A stretch of 64,000 bases of DNA from Microbulbifer yueqingensis (GCF_900100355.1 NZ_FNFH01000003.1:620001-684000); one strand, 5' to 3'; positions 28,824 to 37,782 are shown, counted from the first letter of the stretch. Made by a program: numbers and translations. The notes: a model not told the origin generated them from the sequence alone.

Positions 28824-29370
28824 CGGCAAACTCGTCCCAGGACTGGCTTTGCAGTTTTTCGTAAAGGGGCTGCAGCTTGGTCTGCCAGATGCGGTCGTCC
28901 ACCACACCCACGTGCTTGCAGCGGATGGTCCCGCCCGCATCCACCAGGAAGGTCTCTGGTGCGCCGAACACCCCCAGGTCCAGGGCCAGCCGGCCTTCCT
29001 TGTCCGCAATGCTGAACAGGTACGGGTTATGGAATTTCTCCAGCCACTTTTGCGCCTCGGCGCTGTCATCCTTCAGGTTCACACCGATAATCGGCACCCC
29101 TTCGCTCGCCAGCTTGTTGAGGTACGGATGCTCCACCCGGCAGGCGATGCACCAGGTGGCCCAGACATTGAGCAACAAGGGCTCGGGCGGCAGGTCGGTG
29201 CGGCTGAGCAGGGCCTTACTGTCGGACACCTCTGGCAGCGAGAATTCGGGCACCGGCTTGTTAAGCAGTGCCGACGGCATCTCCTGCGGATCCAGTGACA
29301 GTCCGCGCCAGAACAGCAGGGCCAGTGCAGCAAAGATAATCAGCGGCAGGAAAAGTTTGAGTCTTGCCAT
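28786..29370 (-). CDS. ccmG: Thiol:disulfide interchange protein CcmG/DsbE
   Basis: This 194-residue protein has an N-terminal membrane anchor (about 5-22) and a periplasmic thioredoxin fold with the redox motif WCIAC (C74, C77) followed by RVEHPYL, the CcmG-specific continuation. It keeps apocytochrome cysteines reduced for haem ligation together with CcmH. It starts about 33 bp after ccmF ends, and its 3' end overlaps the yigZ start. The middle residues of the CXXC (IA) differ from the common PT/VP pair but keep both cysteines. Confidence 0.93.
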   Translation of the reverse strand: MARLKLFLPLIIFAALALLFWRGLSLDPQEMPSALLNKPVPEFSLPEVSDSKALLSRTDLPPEPLLLNVWATWCIACRVEHPYLNKLASEGVPIIGVNLKDDSAEAQKWLEKFHNPYLFSIADKEGRLALDLGVFGAPETFLVDAGGTIRCKHVGVVDDRIWQTKLQPLYEKLQSQSWDEFAGDLPDSLLSRCQ

Positions 29371-29403
29371 GGTTGTATCAGGTCCCCTTTCCTTCCAGCA
29401 GCA

Positions 29404-31389
29404 TCAGGCGCTCGCTGGCGCGGCGGTTATAGCGGGAGCGCGCGCCGCGCGGATTTTACGGTAGCGCTTGTCAGCCACGGCGATACCGCCCCCGATAGCC
29501 ATCAGCAGCGATCCCAGCCAGATCCAGACTACGAAAGCCTTGTACTGCAGGCGCACCGCCCAGTCGCCATTGGGGTTGGCCTTGTCCAGCGGTTCGCCCA
29601 GCGCCACGTAAATATCGCGGAAGAGCCCGCTGTCGATTGCGGCCTCGGTCATGGTATTGCCACCGGAGAAATAGTTGCGTTTCTGCGGGTGCAGTTCCGC
29701 TACCGGTTTCCCGTTGCGAGCCACGTGGATCACGCCCTCGACGGCGCGGTAATTTGGCCCCCGCACCTGGCGTACTCCGTCAAAGCGGAAATCGTAGCCC
29801 GCAACGCTGTGGCTGTCGCCACTGCCCATCCGCACATCTTCCTCGACGCTGTATACCGTTGTCAGGGCCACGCCGAGTATGGTTACCGCCAGCCCGATGT
29901 GGGCCAGGTGCATGCCGTAATAGCTGGCACGCTGGCGCAGCAGGCCGGCCCGGAGTGAGTCCGCGTTGCGGGTCCTCGCAAGAATATCCGCGATGCTCGA
30001 TGTCGTTACCCAGGCTCCGACAAAAATTCCCAGCGCCGCGCCCCAGTGGAAACCACCTAGCGCAAACGGCAGCGCCACTGCCGCCACGGCGGCCAGCGCC
30101 AGCGGCAACTGGCAGGCCCCGAACAACCGATCCCAGCGGCTATCCTTCCAGTTGGCGTGGATCCCCAGCCCCAGCAGCAAGCCCACCAGCGCCATTAAGG
30201 GCACGAAAAACAGGTTGAAGAATGGCGGTCCCACGCTGATCTTGCCCCAGTTCAGCGCATCAGCCAGCAATGGGTAGAGGGTGCCGGTCAGTACCACGCC
30301 AGTGATCAGCACCAGCAGGATATTGTTGGAAAGCAGGAAGGTTTCCCGCGAGCGGAATGAAAACACGCTGCCTGCGCTTACGGCCGGCGCGCGCAGCCCG
30401 AACAGCACCAGCGACAGGCCCACGACAATCACCAGGAAACCGAGGATGAAACTGCCCCGCAGGGGGTCGGTGGCGAAGGCATGTACCGACGTCAGCACCC
30501 CGGAGCGCACCAGGAAGGTTCCCAACAGGCTCAGGCTGAAAGCAAAAATCGCCAGCAGTATGGTCCAGCTCTTGAAGAGTCCGCGCTTCTCGCTCACCGC
30601 CAGCGAGTGCAGCAGCGCCGTACCCACCAGCCAGGGCATGAACGAGGCGTTCTCAACCGGGTCCCAGAACCACCAGCCTCCCCAGCCCAGTTCGTAATAG
30701 GCCCACCAGCTGCCAAGGGCGATACCCAGTGTGAGGAAGGACCATGCCACAGCAGTCCAGGGGCGCACCCAGCGGGCCCAGGCGGCATCCAGGTGACCGC
30801 CCAGCAACGCGGCAATGGCGAAGGCGAAAGCTACAGAGAACCCCACATAACCCATGTAGAGCAGTGGCGGGTGGATAATCATGCCCGGGTCCTGCAGCAG
30901 CGGGTTGAGGTCGTTACCCTCCACCGGGGGAAACGGCAGTGTGCGATCGAAGGGATTCGAGGTGAGCAGGATAAACAGGAAGAAGCCCACCAGCACGAAG
31001 CCCAGGACCGACAGCACCCTGGCCACCAGCTCTGCCGGCAGCTGGCGACTGAACAGCGCCACGGCGGCGGCCCAACCGGCCTGCATCAGCAGCCACAGCA
31101 GGATGGAACCCTCGTGGCCGCCCCATACAGCAGTGATCCGGTAGTGCAGCGGCAGGAAGCTGTTGGAGTTCTGTGCTACGTAATTGACGGTGAAGTCACT
31201 CTGCACGAATGCCGCCGTCAGGCAGAAGAAGGCAATAGCGGTGAACACCAGCACACCCACCGCCAGCGGCTTGCCCGCCTCCATCCACAGGGGACGTGCC
31301 GCAAAGCTCCCCGCCATTGGCACCGCGGCCAGGGCCAGGGAAAGCAGCAGCCCCATCACCAGCGCGAAATACCCCAGCTCAGGTGTCAT
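29404..31389 (-). CDS. ccmF: Haem lyase subunit CcmF
   Basis: This 661-residue polytopic inner-membrane protein has about 15 hydrophobic helices and the tryptophan-rich haem-handling motif GWGGWWFWDPVENASFMPWL. It accepts haem from holo-CcmE and ligates it to apocytochrome c with CcmH and CcmI. Its ATG overlaps the ccmE stop by 4 nt (31386-31389), a classical coupling. Confidence 0.96.
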   Translation of the reverse strand: MTPELGYFALVMGLLLSLALAAVPMAGSFAARPLWMEAGKPLAVGVLVFTAIAFFCLTAAFVQSDFTVNYVAQNSNSFLPLHYRITAVWGGHEGSILLWLLMQAGWAAAVALFSRQLPAELVARVLSVLGFVLVGFFLFILLTSNPFDRTLPFPPVEGNDLNPLLQDPGMIIHPPLLYMGYVGFSVAFAFAIAALLGGHLDAAWARWVRPWTAVAWSFLTLGIALGSWWAYYELGWGGWWFWDPVENASFMPWLVGTALLHSLAVSEKRGLFKSWTILLAIFAFSLSLLGTFLVRSGVLTSVHAFATDPLRGSFILGFLVIVVGLSLVLFGLRAPAVSAGSVFSFRSRETFLLSNNILLVLITGVVLTGTLYPLLADALNWGKISVGPPFFNLFFVPLMALVGLLLGLGIHANWKDSRWDRLFGACQLPLALAAVAAVALPFALGGFHWGAALGIFVGAWVTTSSIADILARTRNADSLRAGLLRQRASYYGMHLAHIGLAVTILGVALTTVYSVEEDVRMGSGDSHSVAGYDFRFDGVRQVRGPNYRAVEGVIHVARNGKPVAELHPQKRNYFSGGNTMTEAAIDSGLFRDIYVALGEPLDKANPNGDWAVRLQYKAFVVWIWLGSLLMAIGGGIAVADKRYRKIRAARAPAITAAPASA

Positions 31390-31835
31390 ATCTTGGCTCC
31401 ATGGCCACAGCTGGCGTCGCCAGCCATGGACTCGGCAACTTCGGGCGGGGTGTAGTTCTCGTCGTGCTTCGCCAGCACCTGGTCCGCGCGCACAGTGCCG
31501 TCGCGCATCAGCTTGCCGGTCACCACCGCGGCTTCGCCCTCGGCAAACAGGTCCGGAAGGATCTTGTCGAACACCACTTCCAGGTCTGCCTCGCCATCGG
31601 TAATGGCGAAACGTACGTCCAGGCTGTCCCCGCTACGCTGCACGCTACCCGGCACCACGCAGCCGCCCGCGCGGATACGTTTCTCGAACGGCACCTCGCC
31701 CGCCCTGAAGGCACTCGGGGCGTAAAAATAATCCATATTGTTGCGCATGGCATAGGTAACGAAACCGACAGCGGCACTCGAGAGGGCCACCAGGACCAGT
31801 ACCAGGATCAGGCGTTGTTTGCGAGCAGGATGCAT
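31386..31835 (-). CDS. ccmE: Haem chaperone CcmE
   Basis: This 149-residue protein has an N-terminal membrane anchor (about 9-30), an OB-fold periplasmic domain and the covalent haem site LAKHDENYTPPEV with H124 and the following tyrosine. It receives haem from CcmABCD and passes it to CcmF. It sits between ccmD and ccmF in a compact operon. Confidence 0.96.
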   Translation of the reverse strand: MHPARKQRLILVLVLVALSSAAVGFVTYAMRNNMDYFYAPSAFRAGEVPFEKRIRAGGCVVPGSVQRSGDSLDVRFAITDGEADLEVVFDKILPDLFAEGEAAVVTGKLMRDGTVRADQVLAKHDENYTPPEVAESMAGDASCGHGAKI

Positions 31836-31890
31836 GAGCTATCGTGTCCTTCAGGATGCAGGTTGGGAAGTAACTGTGCGGCCGCCGGTA

Positions 31891-32124
31891 TCACTCTGCC
31901 GCAGCCGTCTCCATCACGGGGGCGGCAATCTGGCGGCTATCGGCGCGGCGCGCACGGATGCGCTGCTCGCGCAGGAACTCGCGCTGCAGCTGGCGCTTTC
32001 TCAGCACCGGTTGCAGCAGCAGGCCCGCCATCGTGGCCAGGGTCACCCCATAGGCCACCCATACGAATGGCCCGTGGCCATTCATGGCCAGGAAATCAGC
32101 CAGGCTGGCAAACTGGAATTCCAT
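31891..32124 (-). CDS. ccmD: Haem exporter accessory protein CcmD
   Basis: This 77-residue protein starts at ATG 32124, one base after the ccmC stop. It has the CcmD opening SLADFLAMNGHGPFVWVAYG, one transmembrane helix and a basic tail (LRKRQLQREFLREQRIRARR). CcmD holds CcmE to the CcmABC complex. The open frame extends upstream, but that part lies inside ccmC. Confidence 0.92.
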   Translation of the reverse strand: MEFQFASLADFLAMNGHGPFVWVAYGVTLATMAGLLLQPVLRKRQLQREFLREQRIRARRADSRQIAAPVMETAAAE

Positions 32125-32125
32125 C

Positions 32126-32875
32126 TTAGCGCCCCTCCCCCATAAGTTTCTGGACCCACTGGGTGCGCCACTCGCGCTGCAATACCAGCGTGCGCGTATG
32201 CAGGATGAGAGCCCAGGCATAAAAACCGTAAAAACCGATGATCATGGTGAGCAGCGGGTAGAACATGCTCGGGTCGATGCTGCTGGACTCGGTCAGCTTG
32301 ATGGTGGCTGGCTGGTGCAAGGTGAACCACCAGTCCACAGATTTGTAGATGATCGGAATGTTTACCGTACCCACCAGGGCCAGTAGCGCACAGGCCTTGT
32401 CGGCCAGCTGGTCGCGGGAAAAGGCTCGCGACAGGGCAATCACCCCGACATAGAGAAAAAAGAGTATCAGCATCGAGGTAATGCGCGCATCCCACACCCA
32501 GTAGGTTCCCCAGGTGGGTTTGCCCCACACCGCGCCGGTAAGCAGTGCGACAAAGGTCAGCGCTGCACCGATGGGCGCCGCTGCCCGCATAACGACGAAA
32601 GACAGCTTCATCTTCCAGATAAGGCCGATGGCACCACTGATGGCCATCAGGTAGTAGCCGGCCAGGGCCAGGAAGGAGGCGGGTACGTGGATATAGATGA
32701 TGCGGTAACTGTTGCCCTGCTTGGCATCCTGCGGGGCGAATCCGAGCCCCCAGGCCGCGCCCACCAGCAGCAGCAATACACTGGCACCTGCCAGCCACGG
32801 CAGCCAGGCACTGGACTTCTCATAAAACCAGCGCGGCGAACCCAAGCGGTGAAACCATTGCCAGGCCAAGGGCAA
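32126..32875 (-). CDS. ccmC: Haem transporter CcmC
   Basis: This 249-residue inner-membrane protein has six predicted helices and the WWD-type motif WGTYWVWDARITSML, flanked by conserved histidines in the HVPASFLALAGYY and HQPATIKL regions. It loads haem onto CcmE. It follows ccmB by 6 bp. Confidence 0.95.
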   Translation of the reverse strand: MPLAWQWFHRLGSPRWFYEKSSAWLPWLAGASVLLLLVGAAWGLGFAPQDAKQGNSYRIIYIHVPASFLALAGYYLMAISGAIGLIWKMKLSFVVMRAAAPIGAALTFVALLTGAVWGKPTWGTYWVWDARITSMLILFFLYVGVIALSRAFSRDQLADKACALLALVGTVNIPIIYKSVDWWFTLHQPATIKLTESSSIDPSMFYPLLTMIIGFYGFYAWALILHTRTLVLQREWRTQWVQKLMGEGR

Positions 32876-32881
32876 ACCTCC

Positions 32882-33625
32882 TCAAGAATCTGTACTGATG
32901 CGGATCGCACCCGCGGCAGCCAGGGGTGCCAGCGCCGCGGCGCCGGCCAGCAGGGCTGCCAGCACTGCCAGTTGTACGCCGTAGGCGTAGCCGTCAATCG
33001 CGGCCTGCACCGCACCGGCGCCGAAGATTAACACGGGCACGTAAAGTGGCATAACAATCAGCGCCAGCAACAACCCCGGGCGCCGCAGGGCCACGGTCAG
33101 GGCCGCGCCCACCGAACCGATCAGGCTCAGGCTGGCAGTGCCGAGTAGCAGCGACAGCACCAGGCACCCGTAGCCGGCCGCCGGCAGGTTGAGCATCAAC
33201 CCCAGCAGTGGCGAAAGCAGCGCCAGCGGCAGTCCCGTAACCAGCCAGTGGACTGCCACCTTGGCCAGCACGGCGAAATACAGGGGCTGGGGGGACAGGG
33301 TCAGCTGCTCCAGCGAACCGTCCTCGAAGTCACTGCGAAACAGGCTTTCCTGGGATAGCAGCGTGGCCAGCAGCGCCATTACCCAGATCATGCCCGGCGC
33401 CAGCCGCGCCAGCAGCGCGGGCTCGGGCCCAACGCCGATTGGCAGCAGGGCCAGCACCGTGACAAAAAACAGCAGCGGGTTGGCGATATCACTCCGGCGC
33501 CGCAGCGCCAGCAGGAGTTCCACCCGCAGCAGGCCGGCGAAGCCCGGCCCGCACCGCTCACCCGGGGCAAGTATCGCTGGCGAACTGTAGCCAGGTGCGG
33601 GCGGGAAGCGATCAGCCCTGGGCAT
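32882..33625 (-). CDS. ccmB: Haem exporter membrane subunit CcmB
   Basis: This 247-residue protein has about six hydrophobic helices and the family features SLFRSDFEDGSLEQLTLSP and LPAAGYGCLVLSLLLGTAS. CcmB is the membrane part of the CcmAB ABC complex that releases holo-CcmE. ATG 33625 overlaps the ccmA stop, so translation is coupled. It carries about 25 more residues at the N-terminus than typical CcmB; a later start is possible. Confidence 0.92.
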   Translation of the reverse strand: MPRADRFPPAPGYSSPAILAPGERCGPGFAGLLRVELLLALRRRSDIANPLLFFVTVLALLPIGVGPEPALLARLAPGMIWVMALLATLLSQESLFRSDFEDGSLEQLTLSPQPLYFAVLAKVAVHWLVTGLPLALLSPLLGLMLNLPAAGYGCLVLSLLLGTASLSLIGSVGAALTVALRRPGLLLALIVMPLYVPVLIFGAGAVQAAIDGYAYGVQLAVLAALLAGAAALAPLAAAGAIRISTDS

Positions 33626-34283
33626 GACAGGCCTCCATCTCCCAGTCTTCCGCCGGCGCAAAAGCGGCCAGGTCGACACGGATCAGGTTGGCGAGCGCAA
33701 CCGGCTGGTGTGAGGTAAACAGGATGGCGCCACCGCGGCTCAGGTGGCAGGCCATCTGTCCCTGAAGGCTGGAGACGCCGGCCACATCGAGAGCCGCCAG
33801 TGGCTCGTCGAGGATCCACAGCTGCGGTGAACCCGGCAGGTACAGCCGCGCCAGGGCCACGCGCCGGTTCTGGCCGGCGGAGAGGTGCTGGCACAGGCTG
33901 TCCTCGAAGCCGTGCAGGTCCACCTGCTCCAGGGCCGCCAGCGCGTCCGCCTCCGGGGCGCCGTACCAGGCCAGGTTCTCCAGTGGCGTAAGGCCGCGGC
34001 GCACACCCGCCTGGTGGCCGATATACAACAGGGAGTCCCGCATCTGCGGCAGGGCGCTGGGCAGCGGCACTCCGCACCAGAGGATCTCCCCGCGGTAGTC
34101 CCGGGCACTGCCAACCAGGGTGCGCAACAGGGTCGTCTTGCCGGCACCATTGGCGCCCTCGACCTGCACCGCAGCGCCCCCTTCCAGCGACAGGTTGAGA
34201 CCGTCAAACAGGGGGCGACCGTCGCGCTCACAGCAGAGTCCGCGCAGTTGCAGGAGGGGTTGTGAACCTTTAGTCGCTGACAT
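33612..34283 (-). CDS. ccmA: Haem exporter ATPase CcmA
   Basis: This 223-residue ABC ATPase has Walker A GANGAGKTTLL, signature LSAGQNRRVALARL and Walker B LWILDEPLAALD. With CcmB it uses ATP to release haem-loaded CcmE from CcmCD. ATG 34283 (MSATKGSQPLLQL) is taken as start. The open frame extends to 34475, but that part overlaps the neighbouring hsbR-like gene. It is the first gene of ccmABCDEFG-yigZ. Confidence 0.95.
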   Translation of the reverse strand: MSATKGSQPLLQLRGLCCERDGRPLFDGLNLSLEGGAAVQVEGANGAGKTTLLRTLVGSARDYRGEILWCGVPLPSALPQMRDSLLYIGHQAGVRRGLTPLENLAWYGAPEADALAALEQVDLHGFEDSLCQHLSAGQNRRVALARLYLPGSPQLWILDEPLAALDVAGVSSLQGQMACHLSRGGAILFTSHQPVALANLIRVDLAAFAPAEDWEMEACHAQG

Positions 34284-34404
34284 GTGCCGCTGCCGCCGCT
34301 GACCTCTGATAGGGGGAACTGATGAATTTCTGAGCGGCATTATACCGGCTATGGCGTCAATTGCATGGTTCTTCTTAATCAGCGCCCTATCCGGGGCACA
34401 GGGG

Positions 34405-36159
34405 CTAGGCCGGTAACGGGTTCGCTTCCGGGGAGGGCGCCCTGCCCGGCTCCTCCGGCCAGTCCAGCACCGCACGCACCTCGCTCACTCCGGGACTGAA
34501 CTCCAGTCGCCGGCAGAGGCTTTGCACCAGTGCGAGTCCCCTGCCGGAATAGGCATTGGTCGCCTCGACCTGCCGGGGAAGCCCCGTCCCACTGTCAGCA
34601 ACCAGCAGCTGCAGCGTCCGACGCTCGCCCTCCCGGGAAGTACCCAGCTCGATACGGACCCAGCCCCGGTGAAGGTTTCGTCGTCCGGCTTCCAGGCGCC
34701 GGTAGTATTCGGCAAAACCGCTTTCAGTCCGTTTCAGGCCGCTATCCAGCTCCAGCAGGCCATGCTCGATGGCATTGTTGCACAGCTCCCCGAGAACAAT
34801 GGAAAGCGTATCGCGCAGCTCCCCTGAATCGGGGAACTGGGACAGGAAACGGTGCATCAGGGGCACCGGGTCCAGGTCGCGTAACTCTTCCGCCTCCAGG
34901 GTTATCGAGAACGACCAGTCGCCGAGAGACCTGGCCGGAGCGGCACGGCGGTGAACCTCGCCGATCGCCGCAGGATCTCTGGCCACCTCATCCAGGCAGA
35001 GTTCCACCAGCGACAGGTCGTCCTGCTGCTCGACACTGAAGTGATTCACCGCAGAAAGGATGTGCTCGAAGCGGTCGGCGGGGCGGGAGTTGGCCATTAG
35101 CGAAAGCAGCCTCTCTTCGCCAAACATCTCACCACTGGTGCTGCGGGCCTCGTGGATCCCGTCGCTCCAGAGGTACAGCCGGTCTCCCCGCTCCAGGGGC
35201 ACATACTCGATGGCATTGTCGAGGGTGAGCTGGCGCATTACGCCGAGCGGCAGATGGCGGGACTCGAGCAACTCCAGCCGGCCGCCGGCCCTCGATAGAC
35301 AGGCGGCCGGCATGCCGGCATTGAGGATACGCATGTGCTGCTTGCAGGCATCCAGCTCCAGCAGCACCGCACAACAGAACATATTCGATGGCAGCACGAG
35401 ATGCAGTTTCAGGTTGAGCTCCCGGGCGATCTGGCTCAGGGTGAAACCCTTGGGGACCATCGAGTAAAAAATGGAAGTCAGCGGTACAGCCCCCACCGCT
35501 GCGGCAAGCCCGTGGCCGGTAAAATCACCCAGCAGCAACATCAGCTTGCCGCCCGGTGCCCAGGCAGCGGCGAGTACATCCCCGTTCAAAACGGCCCGGG
35601 GGGACAGGTGGTAGCGGATAGCGCCGGTCTCTTCGAGACAGCTCTCCCGTCCCATGTTACGAAAAATTTCACGGGCATCCGCCTGCTCCTTGAGAAGGTC
35701 GGCCTGGCTGCGGCGCATGCGACTCACCTGGGTGACGAGCGCCCGGTTAAGGCTGCAATAGCGCCGCAGCGCCACCAGCTTCATACGGATCAGCTGCAGA
35801 TTGTAGGGTTTGAACAGGAGGTCGTCGCAGGTGGCAAACGGCCCCGCTGTGTTTGCCACTGCGGCCTCATCGCCCACGCCCAGGATCGGTACCGGCTCAA
35901 GGCCCGCTCGCGAGCGCAGCCGATCAATGCCCTGTGCAACCGGCCCCGCACCGGGTCCGATGATCACCACATGGGGGCGGAAACTATCGAAAACTGCGAG
36001 GCCGGAAGGCACCCCGTCCACCAGGCGCACCTCAACACGTAGGTCCCGGGCCTCGGCCCTGGTCGCAACCGGATCACACCCGGCAAGGACAGTTTCCAGG
36101 TCGGAGGCCTCGAGGGGATCTGGCTCGATCACCAGGATATTGAAGGAGGGTCCCACCAC
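34405..36159 (-). CDS. HsbR-like receiver/PP2C phosphatase/anti-sigma kinase protein
   Basis: This 584-residue protein has three modules: a receiver-like domain (1-125), a coiled linker, a SpoIIE-type PP2C phosphatase (about 175-400) and a GHKL/RsbW-like kinase (about 430-570). PP2C metal residues are present (NGDVLAA with D194, GDFTGHG with D212, SDGIHEA, DDLSLVEL), as is the kinase N-box LGELCNNAIEHG. In Pseudomonas HsbR such a protein switches the phosphorylation of the STAS partner HsbA, which links to FlgM and c-di-GMP control. The receiver lacks the phosphoacceptor Asp: the expected site reads VVIIGPG, with Gly at about 68. The STAS partner gene overlaps its start. Confidence 0.88.
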   Translation of the reverse strand: MVGPSFNILVIEPDPLEASDLETVLAGCDPVATRAEARDLRVEVRLVDGVPSGLAVFDSFRPHVVIIGPGAGPVAQGIDRLRSRAGLEPVPILGVGDEAAVANTAGPFATCDDLLFKPYNLQLIRMKLVALRRYCSLNRALVTQVSRMRRSQADLLKEQADAREIFRNMGRESCLEETGAIRYHLSPRAVLNGDVLAAAWAPGGKLMLLLGDFTGHGLAAAVGAVPLTSIFYSMVPKGFTLSQIARELNLKLHLVLPSNMFCCAVLLELDACKQHMRILNAGMPAACLSRAGGRLELLESRHLPLGVMRQLTLDNAIEYVPLERGDRLYLWSDGIHEARSTSGEMFGEERLLSLMANSRPADRFEHILSAVNHFSVEQQDDLSLVELCLDEVARDPAAIGEVHRRAAPARSLGDWSFSITLEAEELRDLDPVPLMHRFLSQFPDSGELRDTLSIVLGELCNNAIEHGLLELDSGLKRTESGFAEYYRRLEAGRRNLHRGWVRIELGTSREGERRTLQLLVADSGTGLPRQVEATNAYSGRGLALVQSLCRRLEFSPGVSEVRAVLDWPEEPGRAPSPEANPLPA

Positions 36160-36506
36160 TAGCGGATGGTGAAAATCTGGTCGAAATTGGAAACTGACAG
36201 CACCTTGGCCACGCTGTCATTGGCGTTCACCAGTTCGACCAGGTGTCGCTCACCCCGGTCTTCCCGGCCTGCGAGGCTGTGCTCCCGCAACAGCAAGAGC
36301 ATGCCCAGGGCGGCGCTGTCGAGATGCCTGGTCTCCGACAGGTCGACGCTATAGGTCTTCGGTGCCGGCTGGCAATCCTGGTAGGCGCGCTGGAATTCCC
36401 GGTGCAGGTTGAAATCAAAGTTTCCGTCAATGCGGATGGTGAGGGCGTCCCCGCCCTCGGAAAGGTGCGTGGAAATCCGGGAGGCTGTCGGTTCAAACAC
36501 CAGCAT
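36159..36506 (-). CDS. STAS anti-anti-sigma factor (HsbA-like)
   Basis: This 115-residue STAS-domain protein has the phosphorylatable serine S64 in LDSAALGMLLLLREH. The family is a substrate for the kinase and phosphatase activities of an RsbW/SpoIIE-type partner, here the downstream HsbR-like protein whose gene overlaps this one by one base. Unphosphorylated HsbA-type proteins bind an anti-sigma factor (FlgM in Pseudomonas). It is cytoplasmic. Confidence 0.9.
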   Translation of the reverse strand: MLVFEPTASRISTHLSEGGDALTIRIDGNFDFNLHREFQRAYQDCQPAPKTYSVDLSETRHLDSAALGMLLLLREHSLAGREDRGERHLVELVNANDSVAKVLSVSNFDQIFTIR

Positions 36507-36836
36507 TGCGAATCTCCTTATTCATCCGCTGCAGGCAGCGCCTGCCGGTTTAAAATACCCTAACGCAGGTCTCGCAGCGAGGCAACTTGCCGCGGAAGAA
36601 GTCGCTCCCCCCTGCACCCGGACGTGCGGAGCCCCGGCAGCGCCAGGTGCAGCACGGGCCACCCCGGCCAGCAAACTGCCACGATGCAACCTATGCCGGC
36701 AGCGGTAGTGAATGGCGCAGGTGTGCCGCCCTGCCTGGCAGACCCGGGCACCGGGACCGCTGCCACTGGCTGGCCGGCCACTATGCCGCTCGCCAGAACG
36801 CAGAAAGGCGCCCCAGGGGCGCCTTTCTGTTTCGCG
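36507..36836. other. Intergenic region with a bidirectional hairpin
   Basis: This 330-bp stretch has no supportable ORF. The only clear structure is CAGAAAGGCGCCC (36801-36813), loop CAG, GGGCGCCTTTCTG (36817-36829), a 13-bp perfect stem just past the stop of the 60-aa gene. The short T-run on either side makes it a likely terminator for that gene. Confidence 0.6.
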
Positions 36837-37019
36837 TTAAAGGTCGAAATCGTAATCCATCAACTCGCGGCGAAGCCGCATCTCCTCGAGTTTATCCTCG
36901 ACCATCCGGCGGGCATCGCGCGGTGGTTGCGAGGTGGCCTGCTTCAGTACCTCTGTTGCTATTTGGGGGATATCTTCGTAGTCAAAATCGTAGTTTTGTT
37001 CGCTAACGTTGCCGCTCAT
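36837..37019 (-). CDS. Small acidic/basic hypothetical protein (PA3496-like)
   Basis: This 60-residue protein has an acidic N-terminus (NYDFDYEDIPQ), then ARRMVEDKLEEMRLRRELMD. The ARR-(I/V)E-D-x-L-E-E-x-RLRREL pattern matches a small family named PA3496-like in Pseudomonas, annotated as a putative envelope-integrity protein; I am fairly but not fully sure of this link. ATG 37019 has TTGGAG about 6 nt upstream. No membrane segment is visible. Confidence 0.65.
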   Translation of the reverse strand: MSGNVSEQNYDFDYEDIPQIATEVLKQATSQPPRDARRMVEDKLEEMRLRRELMDYDFDL

Positions 37020-37314
37020 ACGAAACTCCAATATCTCAACCTGCCAGGGCAGGCTCACCCTTGTTGTTTTTGTAGTGCCCTCGCAGATTAGCCAGCAGCG
37101 AGGATTCTGGTCAAGCAAAAAATTGCCCCCGGAAACAGGTTTTTTTCACGCCGTAACACACCTCCCGGCACCGAGGGAAAATGTCCCGGTGCGAGGGGAT
37201 CCAGGGCGCAAAATTAACTGCCCGAAGTGACCGTTTTGCGACAAATTCTCGCCACCAGGATGACACCGCCGGGGCAGCCACGTGCGCACGAAGAAACAGG
37301 GGGTGTTACGACCG
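37020..37314. other. Intergenic region before tRNA-Arg
   Basis: No gene seen. One imperfect hairpin, CACC-GA-GGGA/TCCC-GGTG, lies near 37170-37190. The rest serves as upstream region for the 60-aa gene (minus) and tRNA-Arg (plus). Confidence 0.4.
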
Positions 37315-37343
37315 GTGACACTGGGCGCGCCAGGCGCTAGAAT
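37315..37343 (+). promoter_or_regulatory. Sigma70-type promoter of tRNA-Arg
   Basis: GTGACA (37315-37320) and TAGAAT (37338-37343) are separated by exactly 17 bp and each match the consensus at five of six positions. The following AGCGACCC is GC-rich, as in promoters under stringent control. The tRNA begins about 37 bp after the expected transcription start. Confidence 0.7.
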
Positions 37344-37385
37344 AGCGACCCGCCGGGCGACTTGTAGCCGCGCCCGGCCCCTTTC

Positions 37386-37461
37386 GCCCCCGTCGGTTAA
37401 CAGGATAAACCACGGACCTCCTAAGTCCGCACTGCAGGTTCGAGTCCTGCCGGGGGCGCCA
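37386..37461 (+). tRNA. tRNA-Arg (anticodon CCT)
   Basis: This 76-nt cloverleaf has acceptor GCCCCCG/CGGGGGC, D-arm GGTT/AACC, anticodon stem CGGAC/GTCCG with loop CTCCTAA, T-arm GCAGGTTCGAGTCCTGC, and encoded CCA. The anticodon CCT reads AGG. Confidence 0.96.
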
Positions 37462-37782
37462 ACTACCCCTTCGCCTACCCCCCCCGGGTTCACCCACTGG
37501 ATCGCGCCACTGCGCCGGGGACCCCTCACCCTGCTCCAGCCGCGGCGGAGCCTACGGGAAGCAACCACCCCGGAACCAACCGTCACCCTTTCGGGCTCGT
37601 CGGCCGACAGCACCACGGCCGGAACCCGGCTGTAAGCGGCTGTAATTGGCTGATTAAATGCCGTTTGGTATGGTCCAGATATGGAATGACGGCAGTCAGC
37701 GATGTCTGGGAAATACCCTCGCACAAAACCCGCTGGCGAAGTTGCCTCGCTGCTGATTTCGACCAACTGCGGATTAACAATA
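37462..37782. other. Intergenic region with short direct repeats
   Basis: No gene seen in 320 bp. CGGCTGTAA occurs twice with a 10-bp period (37627-37635 and 37637-37645), followed by a degenerate TGGCTGATTAA. One helical turn spacing suggests a protein-binding site upstream of the oxygenase gene. Confidence 0.4.
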
